From contig NZ_FTPD01000034.1 in NCBI RefSeq assembly GCF_900156895.1, positions 201,994 to 265,993 of the forward strand: a stretch of DNA of 64,000 nucleotides, written 5' to 3'. This DNA is from Mesorhizobium prunaredense (GTDB lineage Bacteria > Pseudomonadota > Alphaproteobacteria > Rhizobiales > Rhizobiaceae). The translations under genes and the position numbers were made by a program. How positions within the stretch are numbered: the first letter of the stretch is position 1; each line of letters begins with the position of its first letter. Shown one piece after another: positions 26,491 to 34,347 of the stretch. Below the pieces are notes generated by a model. It was not told the DNA's origin and made no database searches. It saw nothing but the letters and a program-made list of their open reading frames with translations.

Positions 26491-26787
26491 ATGCTGTTTG
26501 CGCTGATTTGCAAGGACAAGCCTGGAAGCATGCAGGTGCGGCTCGATACGCGGCCCGAGCATGTCGCCTTCCTGGAAGGATTGAACGGCGAGGAGAAGCT
26601 GACTTTCGCCGGTCCGTTCCTCGACACCGACGGCAAGCCGAACGGCAGCCTCGTCGTGGTCGAGGCGCCCGATCTGGCCGCGGCAGAGGCGCTGTCGGCG
26701 GCAGACCCTTATGCCAAGGCAGGGCTGTTCGAGAGCGTCGAAATCCGGCAATGGAATTGGACCTTCAACAAGCCTGTAAGTGCATGA
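26491..26787 (+). CDS. YciI family protein
   Basis: A 98-residue ferredoxin-like-fold protein of the YciI family: 'MLFALICKDKPGSMQVRLDTRPEHVAFL' and 'GSLVVVEAPDLAAAEALSAADPYAKAGLF'. The His/Asp pair proposed as the active site in YciI-like proteins appears as 'RPEH' and 'ADPY'. The GGAGATGGAAAG region precedes the ATG. It is the third gene after tsaD and gpsA, a common order in Rhizobiales. Biochemical role unknown. Confidence 0.87.
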   Translation: MLFALICKDKPGSMQVRLDTRPEHVAFLEGLNGEEKLTFAGPFLDTDGKPNGSLVVVEAPDLAAAEALSAADPYAKAGLFESVEIRQWNWTFNKPVSA

Positions 26788-26797
26788 CCGTTCGTTT

Positions 26798-26923
26798 GCG
26801 CCGCCCCTCATCCGCCTGCCGGCACCTTCTCCCGTGAAGAACGGGGAGAAGGGACAAGTTCCAGCGCTGGCGATCCCCCTCTCCCCGTCCTTACGGGGAG
26901 AGGGTAAGGGTGAGGGGCGGCGC
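26798..26923. repeat. Palindromic intergenic repeat (CTCTCCCCG family)
   Basis: Outer arms GCGCCGCCCCTCA and TGAGGGGCGGCGC bracket two inner hairpins, TTCTCCCGT..ACGGGGAGAA and CCTCTCCCCGT..ACGGGGAGAGG. The element fills the gap between the YciI and EVE genes. It is a common type in Rhizobiales intergenic DNA. Confidence 0.75.
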
Positions 26924-26969
26924 CGACTTCAACAATGATGAAATGACAAACGGCAACAGGACAACTGTG

Positions 26970-27380
26970 ATGAACTACTGGCTGTTCAAATCCGAACCCT
27001 CGGTCTTCTCCTTCGAGGACCTCAAGGCGAAGGGCAAGGCGGGCACGCAATGGGACGGCGTGCGCAACTATGCGGCGCGCAACAACATGAAGGCCATGCA
27101 GATCGGCGATCTCGGCTTCTTCTACCATTCCAACGACGGGCTCGATGTGGTCGGCATCGTCGAGGTCTGCGCGCTGGCCCATCAGGACACCACCACAGAC
27201 GATCCGCGCTGGGAATGCGTCGATATCCGCGCCGTCAAGGATGTACCGAAGCCGGTGACGCTGGAACAGGTCAAGGCCAATCCCAAGCTTGCCGAGATGG
27301 CGCTGGTCCGGCTCGGACGGCTTTCCGTGCAGCCGGTGACGCCGGCCGAATGGAAAGAGGTCTGCCGCATGGCGGCCTGA
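26970..27380 (+). CDS. EVE domain protein
   Basis: A 136-residue EVE (PUA-like) domain protein, thought to bind modified nucleobases in DNA or RNA. The start 'MNYWLFKSEPSVFSFEDL', then 'WDGVRNYAARNNMKAMQIGDLGFFYHSN' and 'VGIVEVC' are the family core including the aromatic base cage. Two further ATGs lie in frame upstream; 26970 is chosen because the conserved domain begins there, with AGGA 8-9 bases upstream. The next gene begins 11 bases on. Confidence 0.9.
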   Translation: MNYWLFKSEPSVFSFEDLKAKGKAGTQWDGVRNYAARNNMKAMQIGDLGFFYHSNDGLDVVGIVEVCALAHQDTTTDDPRWECVDIRAVKDVPKPVTLEQVKANPKLAEMALVRLGRLSVQPVTPAEWKEVCRMAA

Positions 27381-27390
27381 CGCCGGCGCC

Positions 27391-28047
27391 GTGACGGCGC
27401 TGACGCCAAACAGCGCGAGAAACTTCATCCTCGACAACACGACGCTGATGGCGCCGCCGCATGTGCCGGAGATCCTGCTGCATCTGGCCGACGAGGCGCA
27501 TGATCTGTGGCAGCGGACAGAGGACGAACTGGCCGAAATCGGTCTGCCGCCGCCTTTCTGGGCCTTCGCCTGGGCCGGCGGCCAGGGCCTTGCCCGCTAC
27601 ATCCTCGACAATCCGTCTGATGTGCACGGCAAGCGCGTGCTCGACTTTGCCTCCGGTTCCGGCCTTGTCGCCATTGCGGCAGTGAAGGCCGGCGCGGCAG
27701 AGGTGATCGCCGCCGACATCGACCCGTTCTGCGCGACCGCGATCCGCCTCAACGCCGAGGCCAATGGCGTCGGGATAAAGTTCCTTGGCACCGACTGCAT
27801 CGGAACCGATGCGGGCTGGGACGTGGTCCTGGCCGGTGACGTCTTCTACGACCAGTTGCTCGCCGACAGGCTGAAGCCATGGTTCGCGACGCTCAAGGCG
27901 CGTGGCGCTGACATCATCGTTGGCGATCCCGGCCGCTCCTATTTGCCGAAAGCTGGACTGGAGCCGCTCGCCGTCTACGAGGTGGCGGTAACCCGGGCGC
28001 TGGAAGATGCCCTGGTCAAACGCACGACCGTCTGGCGGTTTGCTTGA
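27391..28047 (+). CDS. Class I SAM methyltransferase (ETF-beta lysine methyltransferase-like)
   Basis: A 218-residue methyltransferase. SAM-binding motif I is 'VLDFASGSGLVAIAA' near residues 80-94 and the acidic loop is 'VIAADIDPFCATAI'. The later 'VVLAGDVFYD' is typical of METTL20-like ETF-beta lysine methyltransferases, and 'PPPFWAFAWAGGQGLARYIL' also fits that group. The start appears to be GTG at 27391. Other members of the group methylate small amines, so substrate assignment is tentative. Confidence 0.8.
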   Translation: MTALTPNSARNFILDNTTLMAPPHVPEILLHLADEAHDLWQRTEDELAEIGLPPPFWAFAWAGGQGLARYILDNPSDVHGKRVLDFASGSGLVAIAAVKAGAAEVIAADIDPFCATAIRLNAEANGVGIKFLGTDCIGTDAGWDVVLAGDVFYDQLLADRLKPWFATLKARGADIIVGDPGRSYLPKAGLEPLAVYEVAVTRALEDALVKRTTVWRFA

Positions 28048-28095
28048 CGGCATCGCCGAACAGGCGTTTCCATCACGCTTTGTTTTTGAGAATAC

Positions 28096-28164
28096 GCATG
28101 TCGTTGTCCCAAAACCGCTGGACACCCCCGGTTCGGCCCGGGGGCATGCTTTTGGGCGACATGC
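28096..28164. repeat. Palindromic repeat, family C (GCATGTCG...CGACATGC)
   Basis: Arms GCATGTCG..TCCCAAAACCGC and GCTTTTGGGCGACATGC flank an inner CCCCCGG..CCGGGGG-like stem. A second copy is at 43621. It lies just upstream of the DUF1761 ribosome binding site. Confidence 0.75.
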
Positions 28165-28181
28165 TTCCGCGGAGGAAAACC

Positions 28182-28604
28182 ATGGATTTTTCAGCAGTGA
28201 ACTGGCTGGCGGTGATCGTCGCCGCGGTGGTGACGTGGTTGTTCGGCGCTGCCTGGTACATGGGCCTGAGCAAGCCGTGGCTCAAGGCCGCCAGGCTTGA
28301 TCCGGCGACCATGAGTAAATCGCCGCTGCCCTTCGTCATCAGCTTCATCGCGGAACTTGTCATGGCGCTCGTCATGTCTCTGATCGTCGGAGCGATGACC
28401 GGTGGCGAACCGAGCCTCGTTGCCGGGCTCGTCTTCGGCTTCGTTCTCTGGCTGGGATTCGTCGCCACGACGCTATCCGTCAATCATCGCTACCAAGGTT
28501 TCGGCTGGGACCTGACCATCATCGACTGCGGCCACTGGCTCGGCGTGCTGCTTATCATCGGCGCGGTGATCGGCTGGTTCGGCGCGGCGGGTGTCGCGGG
28601 CTGA
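28182..28604 (+). CDS. DUF1761 membrane protein
   Basis: A 140-residue integral membrane protein with four predicted helices (about 8-30, 50-70, 80-102, 115-136) of the DUF1761 family; 'GAAWYMGLSKPW' after helix 1 and 'TLSVNHRYQGFGWDLTIIDCGHWLG' before the last helix fit that family. GGAGG at 28171 fixes the ATG; the longer open frame upstream runs through the repeat and is not coding. Function unknown. Confidence 0.82.
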   Translation: MDFSAVNWLAVIVAAVVTWLFGAAWYMGLSKPWLKAARLDPATMSKSPLPFVISFIAELVMALVMSLIVGAMTGGEPSLVAGLVFGFVLWLGFVATTLSVNHRYQGFGWDLTIIDCGHWLGVLLIIGAVIGWFGAAGVAG

Positions 28605-28665
28605 TGCTGCCACCATGAAAAATAGGTCGACGACTGCCGGCTGATCACTCAGGGCGACCTGAAGC

Positions 28666-29578
28666 TCATCCAAGCGTCGGCTCCGGCTGCGGGTTGTGAA
28701 CTTCGTTGAGGAGCCAATCCCTGAACGCCACGATCCTGGGATCGTTGGCGGATGCGATGGGATAGACCAGGAAGTAGGCGAATTCGGGCGGAACCTTGAT
28801 GCCAAGTTCGAAGGGCCGGATCAGCCGGCCCTCGGAAAGGTCGTTCGCCACCATGGCAAAATCGGCGAGCGCAACGGCATTGCCGTCGAGCGCGGCCTGA
28901 ACGGCGTCGGTCGAGGTGCCGAACACGATCGTCCGGCTGTCGTCGAAATCGTCGACGCCGGCCGCCGCCATCCACATCCGCCAGTTTGGCCAGGTCACGC
29001 CTTGTCGCGCCCACTCGATCGCGTGGCTCGCGCAGCGGCGGGCCGGAGGCCAGCAGGCTGGGGCTGCACACAGGGATGATGATGTTGTCGAACAGCCGGT
29101 GGGTGCAAAGTCCCGGATATTTTCCCGCGCCGAAACGGATGCCGACATCGACGTCGTCCAGGTCGAAATCGCGCAATTCAGAGGCAATGTCGAAGCGGAG
29201 CTCGATGCCCGGTCGCTGCTTGCGAAAATCGTCGACGCGTCGCATCAGCCATTTTGTCGCGAACTGGGCGTCTAGTGTTACTTTCAGCAACGCCGTTCCA
29301 CGCGCCAGCTTGTGCGCCCGTGAGACGGCGCGGCCAAGCAGGTCGAGCGCGTCGGTCGCGGCCTCGAACAGCACCGCGCCCGCCTCGGTCAGCCGGATGG
29401 TGCGGCTGGTGCGCGTGAACAGCACGATGCCGAGCTGATCCTCGATTTCCTTGATCTGGTGGCTCACCGCAGCCGGCGTCAGGCCGAGTTCGTCTGCGGC
29501 GCGGGTGAAATTGAGGTGCCGGGCGGCTGCTTCCAGCGTCCTCAACGCACGGGTTCCAGGCAGCAGGCGCGCAATCAC
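28666..29578 (-). pseudogene. LysR-family regulator (GcvA-like), frameshifted
   Basis: The N-terminal helix-turn-helix ('RALRTLEAAARHLNFTRAADELGLTPAAVSHQIKEIE') and first effector half are in one frame down to 'LLASGPPLREPRD'. The rest ('IEWARQGVTWPNWRMWMAAAG' to 'WLLNEVHNPQPEPTLG') is in another frame ending at 28666. The switch lies at about 29012-29026. Compared with GcvA-type proteins, a few residues seem to be missing there, suggesting a short out-of-frame deletion, though a sequencing error is possible. The start is uncertain: GTG at 29578 begins the conserved region, without a clear ribosome site. It diverges from the DUF1127 gene. Confidence 0.72.
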
Positions 29579-29738
29579 AGTAGGGCGAGGAGAGGTAGGT
29601 CGAGCATTTCCAATCCTCAAAGAAAACTTGAAGATGCTGAGAAAACTACTCGTTTCTCGTTTTAATTTCAATCTGGCATGATGAGACCATCGAAATAACA
29701 TCAAACCGGATTTGATGTCCGGAGAAGCGGATTGCACC

Positions 29739-29987
29739 ATGTCCCACATTGTCTTGAGCTCTGCAACCGTCCGCCCCGTCTGGCTGCGCGCGGTGTTTGA
29801 TTGGTTCCGCCATGCAAAAATCGCGGTCAACCTTCCGCAGGAGAACATCGAGGATCTGCCGGACCGCCAATTGCGCGACATCGGCGCCGAACGTAAGGAT
29901 GTCGCACGTGTGATGGATAGGGAACTCGGCCGACTGGGTCTTCTCGACGTCGGCTGGCAGAGGCCGGGAAAGCGAGTAGGGCAGTAG
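29739..29987 (+). CDS. DUF1127 (YjiS-like) small protein
   Basis: An 82-residue protein with the DUF1127 motif 'NIEDLPDRQLRDIGAERKDV' at about residues 44-63. Such proteins are short, Arg-rich at their core and in related bacteria take part in phosphate, carbon and RNA regulation. The ATG at 29739 has GGAGAAG upstream; an earlier ATG at 29712 is less likely. The last codons (VGQ-stop) lie inside an 8-bp tandem repeat. It diverges from the broken LysR gene. Confidence 0.82.
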   Translation: MSHIVLSSATVRPVWLRAVFDWFRHAKIAVNLPQENIEDLPDRQLRDIGAERKDVARVMDRELGRLGLLDVGWQRPGKRVGQ

Positions 29988-30028
29988 GGCAGTAGGGCAG
30001 TAGGGCAGTAGGGCAGTAGGGCAGTAGG
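29976..30028. repeat. 8-bp tandem repeat (GTAGGGCA)n
   Basis: Six perfect copies of GTAGGGCA followed by a partial GTAGG. The first copies overlap the DUF1127 stop codon (TAG at 29985-29987); the rest lies between that gene and the convergent L,D-transpeptidase gene. A perfect run of this kind is expected to vary in copy number by slippage. Confidence 0.95.
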
Positions 30029-30102
30029 AAATCGCCAATAGATATGCGCCGGACTGCGCCACCCTTACTTTCGCTAATCCCCCTATTCCCTTCCCTTCCC
30101 AT

Positions 30103-30699
30103 CTACCTCACCACCCTCATCACCGTGCGGTCCGACAGCAGCGGCAACAGCCGGGCCATCGTGCGTGCCGTCACCGCGACGCAGCCTTGCGTCGGCGTGA
30201 AGTCAGGGCGCGCCAAATGAAAGAAGATGGCGCTGCCGCGTCCGCGGCGACGCGGCGCAATGTTCCAGGCGAGCACCAGGCAGGCGTCATAAAGGCGGTC
30301 GGCGCGCAGCATCCGCTCGTGGCTGGCGCCATAGGGAATCTTGACCGGACGGTTGTAGTTGCGGTCCTCAGGCACTTCGCACCAGCCGAGATCGCGACCG
30401 ATCGGCGCCATCGCCAGCCGGGTTTTGCGGCCGCCGGGAAAATGATCGTTACGGAAATATCCCGACAGTATCCGCATCGACCCAAGCGGCGTGGCGCCAT
30501 CGCCTTCGCGCTTGCCGGCCGATATGCCGCCGCGCCCCAGCGCACAGGAAAACACAAGTTTGCCAGCCTGCAGAAGTCCCTGGCTGGGGTGGCCGGGCCT
30601 GGCGCGCACGGTGAGAACACGAAGCCCTTTTCGCAAAAATGCGCTCGCCTCATTGCACGCGCGTTTTTTCTTGTATGATCGTGCCACGGAACAAATCAT
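30103..30699 (-). CDS. L,D-transpeptidase (YkuD) family protein
   Basis: A protein of up to 198 residues with a YkuD catalytic domain that would cross-link or modify peptidoglycan. The active-site block 'FFHLARPDFTPTQGCVAV' near residues 160-177 has the catalytic Cys, the nearby His and the Thr-Gln-Gly-Cys variant common in short rhizobial family members. Early 'GKREGDGATPLGSMRI' is the substrate-groove motif. The start is uncertain: the first ATG (30699) gives a basic, non-signal N-terminus, and internal GTG or TTG codons are alternatives, so export is not shown. Confidence 0.75.
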   Translation of the reverse strand: MICSVARSYKKKRACNEASAFLRKGLRVLTVRARPGHPSQGLLQAGKLVFSCALGRGGISAGKREGDGATPLGSMRILSGYFRNDHFPGGRKTRLAMAPIGRDLGWCEVPEDRNYNRPVKIPYGASHERMLRADRLYDACLVLAWNIAPRRRGRGSAIFFHLARPDFTPTQGCVAVTARTMARLLPLLSDRTVMRVVR

Positions 30700-30783
30700 T
30701 GTGATCGGCTGTTGTGCCGGTCAGCTTCCGCATAAACAGGCAGCGGTCAACTGAATTTTCTTTTCAAAACAACGGATTGATCC

Positions 30784-31467
30784 ATGACTTCACGCACCAT
30801 TCTGATCGTCGATGACGATGACGACCTGCGCGGCACGCTCGTCGAGCAATTGTCTCTCTATGAAGAATTCGACGTCCTGCAGGAATCAACCGCCGCCAAA
30901 GGCATCGCCACGGCCCGCGGCGGCATCATCGATCTGCTCATCATGGATGTCGGCCTCCCCGACATGGATGGCCGCGAGGCGGTGAAGATGCTGCGCAAGG
31001 GCGGCTACAAGTCGCCCATCATCATGCTGACGGGACACGACACCGATTCCGACACGATTCTCGGCCTCGAAGCCGGCGCCAACGACTATGTGGTCAAGCC
31101 GTTCCGCTTCGCGGTTCTCCTGGCCCGCATCCGGGCTCAGCTTCGCCAGCATGAGCAGAGCGAAGACGCCACCTTTTCGGTCGGCCCCTACACGTTCAAG
31201 CCTAGCCAGAAGCTTCTGATCGACCAGCGCGGCGCCAAGGTGCGGCTGACCGAAAAGGAAGCCTCGATCATCAAGTATCTCTATCGCGCCGACCAGAAGG
31301 TGGTGACGCGCGACGTGCTGCTCGAGGAAGTGTGGGGCTACAATTCCGGCGTCACCACGCACACGCTGGAAACCCATGTCTATCGGCTGCGCCAGAAGAT
31401 CGAGCGCGATCCTTCCAACGCAGAAATTCTTGTGACAGAAAGTGGTGGCTACAAGCTGGTTCCTTAA
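30784..31467 (+). CDS. cenR: OmpR-family response regulator, CenR-like
   Basis: A 227-residue two-component regulator. The receiver has the acidic pocket 'VDDDDDL', phospho-acceptor Asp55 in 'LLIMDVGLPD', and Lys in 'YVVKPF'. The C-terminal winged helix ends with 'TTHTLETHVYRLRQKIE' and 'TESGGYKLVP'. Near-invariant stretches ('MLTGHDTDSDTILGLEAGANDYV', 'EVWGYNSGVTTHTLETH') match CenR of Caulobacter, Brucella and rhizobia, an essential cell-envelope regulator. No sensor kinase adjoins it, which is also usual for cenR. The symbol rests on remembered family similarity. Confidence 0.8.
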   Translation: MTSRTILIVDDDDDLRGTLVEQLSLYEEFDVLQESTAAKGIATARGGIIDLLIMDVGLPDMDGREAVKMLRKGGYKSPIIMLTGHDTDSDTILGLEAGANDYVVKPFRFAVLLARIRAQLRQHEQSEDATFSVGPYTFKPSQKLLIDQRGAKVRLTEKEASIIKYLYRADQKVVTRDVLLEEVWGYNSGVTTHTLETHVYRLRQKIERDPSNAEILVTESGGYKLVP

Positions 31468-31618
31468 ACATTTAATCATTCAATCAGCGGTTAGGGGAGG
31501 CGCCGCTTTCGGGTACGATCCTGAGACTGGAGGTGGTTCTGGATCGAGCTCGCTGACGCAACGGCCCAAAAATCGGATTCGTTTTTTGGAAAGCCCGGTG
31601 CGTCGATTTCAAAGCGTT

Positions 31619-31653
31619 TAGAGCGTCCTTTGCCGCGTCCAAAGGAACGCTCG
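31619..31653. repeat. Short inverted repeat (GAGCGTCCTTTG)
   Basis: GAGCGTCCTTTG and CAAAGGAACGCTC are complementary around a seven-base loop, in the gap between the CenR-like gene and the cyclic-nucleotide-binding gene. It is similar in style to other rhizobial intergenic palindromes and lacks a T tract, so it is not a clear terminator. Confidence 0.6.
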
Positions 31654-31699
31654 GCGCTCCAATGGAGGGATTGGACTGGCCGTTCGGGGACACAGCTAG

Positions 31700-32155
31700 A
31701 TGGCGTTGGATGACGACATCCGCATCCTGTCCGCCGTGAGGCTCTTCGAGAGCTTCACGGAGGAACAGCTGCGTCTGCTCGCCTTTGGCGCGGAAACCAC
31801 CAGCCTGCAGGCCGACCACAAGCTCTACCGCGAGGACGACCAGGCCGATTGCGCCTATATCGTGGTCAGCGGGCGCATCGTGCTGTATCGCGAGCAGGAT
31901 GGCGCCCGCGTCCCGATAGGCACGGCCGGCCCCGGTACGATGTTGAGTGAACTGGCGCTGATCGCCGACACCAACCGGCTGACCAGCGCATCCGCCGAGA
32001 TCGATTCGGAAGTGCTGCGGCTCAGCCGCAAGATGTTCCACCGCATCCTGGAGGAATATCCCGACATTGCGGTCCACCTGCACCAGCGCATCTCCGAGGA
32101 TTTTCTGGCAATGATCCGCCGCATCGAGGAACTGGCGCCGCGTTTCGACGACTGA
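31700..32155 (+). CDS. Cyclic nucleotide-binding domain protein without a DNA-binding domain
   Basis: A 151-residue single CNB/Crp-like effector domain: 'LFESFTEEQLRLLAFGAE', 'REDDQADCAYIVVSGRIVLYRE', 'PGTMLSELALIADTNRLTSASA' with the phosphate-binding-cassette-like turn near residues 82-96, then a C-terminal helix. No helix-turn-helix follows, so it probably acts through protein contact. The PBC Arg typical of cAMP binding is replaced or shifted (NRLTSA), so ligand binding is uncertain. GGGGA lies upstream of the ATG. Confidence 0.8.
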   Translation: MALDDDIRILSAVRLFESFTEEQLRLLAFGAETTSLQADHKLYREDDQADCAYIVVSGRIVLYREQDGARVPIGTAGPGTMLSELALIADTNRLTSASAEIDSEVLRLSRKMFHRILEEYPDIAVHLHQRISEDFLAMIRRIEELAPRFDD

Positions 32156-32224
32156 ACGGGGATGCTTTCAACTCGCTCTCACACTGACCGTGAAAGCCAA
32201 TCGGATCAGGGCGGCAAGGGCTGA

Positions 32225-32390
32225 GGTGTGTCGAGATTCAGATCAGGCCGAGCCGGAGTCGAAGACGGGCGCGAAGCGACCAGAATGGTGGGATCCGAGA
32301 ACCGGAGCGGAGCGTACTTTTGGGTACGTGAGCACCGGAAGCGCAGGAGACCGTCATTCGCAGGCCGGCCTCATCTGAATATCGATACAC
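32225..32390. repeat. Dispersed structured element, family B, copy 1
   Basis: Ends GGTGTGTCGAGATTCAG and CTGAATATCGATACACC are imperfect inverted repeats; the core has AGCGGAGCGTAC, a small loop, and GTACGTGAGCACCGGAAGCG. This copy carries about 25 extra bases in the left arm. Its right end touches the xthA stop codon (32391-32393). Copies 2 and 3 are at 33357 and 50176. Confidence 0.85.
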
Positions 32391-33197
32391 CTAATCCAGG
32401 TCGAACCGAGCGACCACCGGCACATGGTCCGACGGCCGTTGCCAGCCGCGCGCCGGCCGCAGGATCTCGTAGCCGGCAAAGCTCGGCACCAGGTTTGGCG
32501 ACGACCAGACATGATCGAGCCGCCGGCCGCGATCCGACGCTTCCCAATCCTGCGCGCGATAGCTCCACCAGGTGTAGAGCTTCTGCTCGTAAGGCACGTT
32601 GAGCCGCATCAGGTCGACCCAGTCGCCGGCGAGCCGCATCGCCTCGAAATTTTCCGTCTCGACCGGCGTATGGCTGACCACTTTCAGGAGCTGCTTGTGC
32701 GACCAGACATCGTGCTCGAGCGGCGCGATGTTGAGGTCGCCGACCAGGATCGAGCCGGACACTTCGTCGTGCTCGGCCCGGATGGTGTTCATTTCGGCGA
32801 CGAAATCCAGCTTGTGCTTGAACTTGCGGTTGATGATCGGGTCGGGCTCGTCGCCGCCGGCCGGAACGTAGAAATTGTGCAGCAGGATCACCTTGCCGCC
32901 GGCCCGCACGGTGACCGACAGATGCCGGCAGTCCTCGATCTCGCAGAAGCGGCGCTTTTCGACAATCGCGATCGGCCGGCGCGCCACCGTCGCCACGCCG
33001 TGATAGCCCTTCTGGCCGTGGAAGGCGATGTGCTGATAGCCGAGCTTGCGAAACGCCTTCTCGGGAAACAGTTCGTCCGGAACTTTGGTTTCCTGCAGGC
33101 AGAGCACGTCCGGTGCCTGTTCGACAAGCAGGCGTTCGACGAGCGGCATGCGCAGACGGACGGAATTGATGTTCCAGGTCGCGATCGAAAAGGGCAT
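32391..33197 (-). CDS. xthA: Exodeoxyribonuclease III / AP endonuclease
   Basis: A DNA repair enzyme of 268 aa in the exonuclease-endonuclease-phosphatase family. It shows 'IATWNINSVRLR', the metal-binding Glu in 'LCLQETKV', 'VGDLNIAPLEHDVW' with the Asp-Asn pair and 'RPSDHVPVVARFDL' with the catalytic Asp-His. The ATG at 33197 begins the conserved MPFSIATWN; an upstream in-frame ATG adds eight unlike residues. Confidence 0.92.
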   Translation of the reverse strand: MPFSIATWNINSVRLRMPLVERLLVEQAPDVLCLQETKVPDELFPEKAFRKLGYQHIAFHGQKGYHGVATVARRPIAIVEKRRFCEIEDCRHLSVTVRAGGKVILLHNFYVPAGGDEPDPIINRKFKHKLDFVAEMNTIRAEHDEVSGSILVGDLNIAPLEHDVWSHKQLLKVVSHTPVETENFEAMRLAGDWVDLMRLNVPYEQKLYTWWSYRAQDWEASDRGRRLDHVWSSPNLVPSFAGYEILRPARGWQRPSDHVPVVARFDLD

Positions 33198-33356
33198 GTT
33201 TGGGATTCCGGGACAGCGCAAGGTTCGCCAGATGGCTCCGACGGAAAGTCAATCCCGGAAACTACTGACAGCCGCGCACCGCAAAAACAAGCCGGCCGCG
33301 CCTGGTAAGGCACGGCCCATGACTTCGCACAACTATCGAAACGAGGCCGATTCCAA

Positions 33357-33496
33357 GGTGTGTTGAGATTCAGGTCAGGCCGCGCCGAAAATGGTGGGTT
33401 CCGAGAACTGGAGCGGAGCGTACTTTTGGTACGTGAGCACCGGAAGCGCAGGAACCCGCCATTTGCAGGCCGGCATCACCTGAATATCAACATACC
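33357..33496. repeat. Dispersed structured element, family B, copy 2
   Basis: Left end GGTGTGTTGAGATTCAGG, core GGAGCGGAGCGTACTTTTGG and TACGTGAGCACCGGAAGCGC, right end CACCTGAATATCAACATACC. The right end abuts the lolA stop at 33497. It fills most of the xthA-lolA gap. The remaining ~160 bases (33198-33356) show no gene. Confidence 0.9.
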
Positions 33497-34180
33497 TTAA
33501 CGCGACTTGGTGTTCAGTTCCCGGTTGGCCGTATAGTCGATGGCAAAGGTGTCGGGGGCGAAGCTTACGCCTTCCCTGACGTTGAAGATCATCACCGTCG
33601 TGTCCTTGCCTTGCGCGTCGGTGATCGTCCACTGGCGCAATTCGTAGGTTTTCGGATCGAACATCATGGTGATCTTCGAACTGCCGAACACCGATTTGTC
33701 GGCGAGTTGGATGGTGGTGACGTCGTTCTCTTCCTTGACGCTTTTGACGCGGCCGCCCGAGAGGTCGATCCTGGTGTCGAGCAGCAGTTTGAGCGGCGTT
33801 TTCGACAGTGGGTAGAGATCGGACGTTTTCAGCCGCTTGTTGAGGATGACCACCGACTTGCCGTCGGAAATCACCCGGAAATTCGACGTCCCATCATAGT
33901 TGAAGCGTATCTTGCCCGGCCGTTCCAGAAAGAACTTGCCGCCGGTCTGCTCGCCCTTGGGTCCGAACTGCACGAATTCGCCGGCCATCGATTTGACTGA
34001 GGAAAAATGGTCGGCGATCTTCTGCGCGGTGGCTGGCACCGCCGCTTGCGCCGACGCCAGCAATTGGACCCCGGGCACGACATTGATGGCCGCGGCACCT
34101 GCCAGGACCAGGCCGAGGCCAAGCAGTTGGCGGCGGGTCGGGGCAAAATCGCTGATCGTGGCGAAAGAAGAGTTTTTCAT
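33497..34180 (-). CDS. lolA: Outer membrane lipoprotein carrier protein LolA
   Basis: Periplasmic chaperone that carries lipoproteins to the outer membrane; 227 aa. The export signal is long (about 47 residues) with a twin-Arg stretch 'TRRQLLGLGLVLAG' and an 'AQA' cleavage site, so Tat export is possible. The mature part has the LolA pattern 'FSSVKSMAGEFVQFGPKG..TGGKFFLERPGKIRF' and 'VWKTDL'-like 'LKTSDLYPLSKTPLKLLLD'. It follows ftsK on the same strand, a common pairing in alphaproteobacteria. Confidence 0.88.
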   Translation of the reverse strand: MKNSSFATISDFAPTRRQLLGLGLVLAGAAAINVVPGVQLLASAQAAVPATAQKIADHFSSVKSMAGEFVQFGPKGEQTGGKFFLERPGKIRFNYDGTSNFRVISDGKSVVILNKRLKTSDLYPLSKTPLKLLLDTRIDLSGGRVKSVKEENDVTTIQLADKSVFGSSKITMMFDPKTYELRQWTITDAQGKDTTVMIFNVREGVSFAPDTFAIDYTANRELNTKSR

Positions 34181-34347
34181 GCCGGTTACTCTCGTCTGGT
34201 TTATCTGTTGTTGCAGTGTTTGGCCCCCCAGTTGGGCTTAAGTTTGGCGGCCGAACAGCGCTTGGTCGTTGCAAACGCGCCAGAAGGTTCAAAGTTGCTG
34301 CCGTCAGGTTGCAGCCGCAAAAATCCTGTCGGTTGGTGCCGGGCGGA

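Noticed and set aside
29976..30028. CRISPR-like array
   Set aside because: The 8-bp units are directly adjacent with no spacers and no cas genes are near.
30103..30699. Calling the L,D-transpeptidase exported
   Set aside because: No signal peptide is visible from any start candidate, so location is left open.
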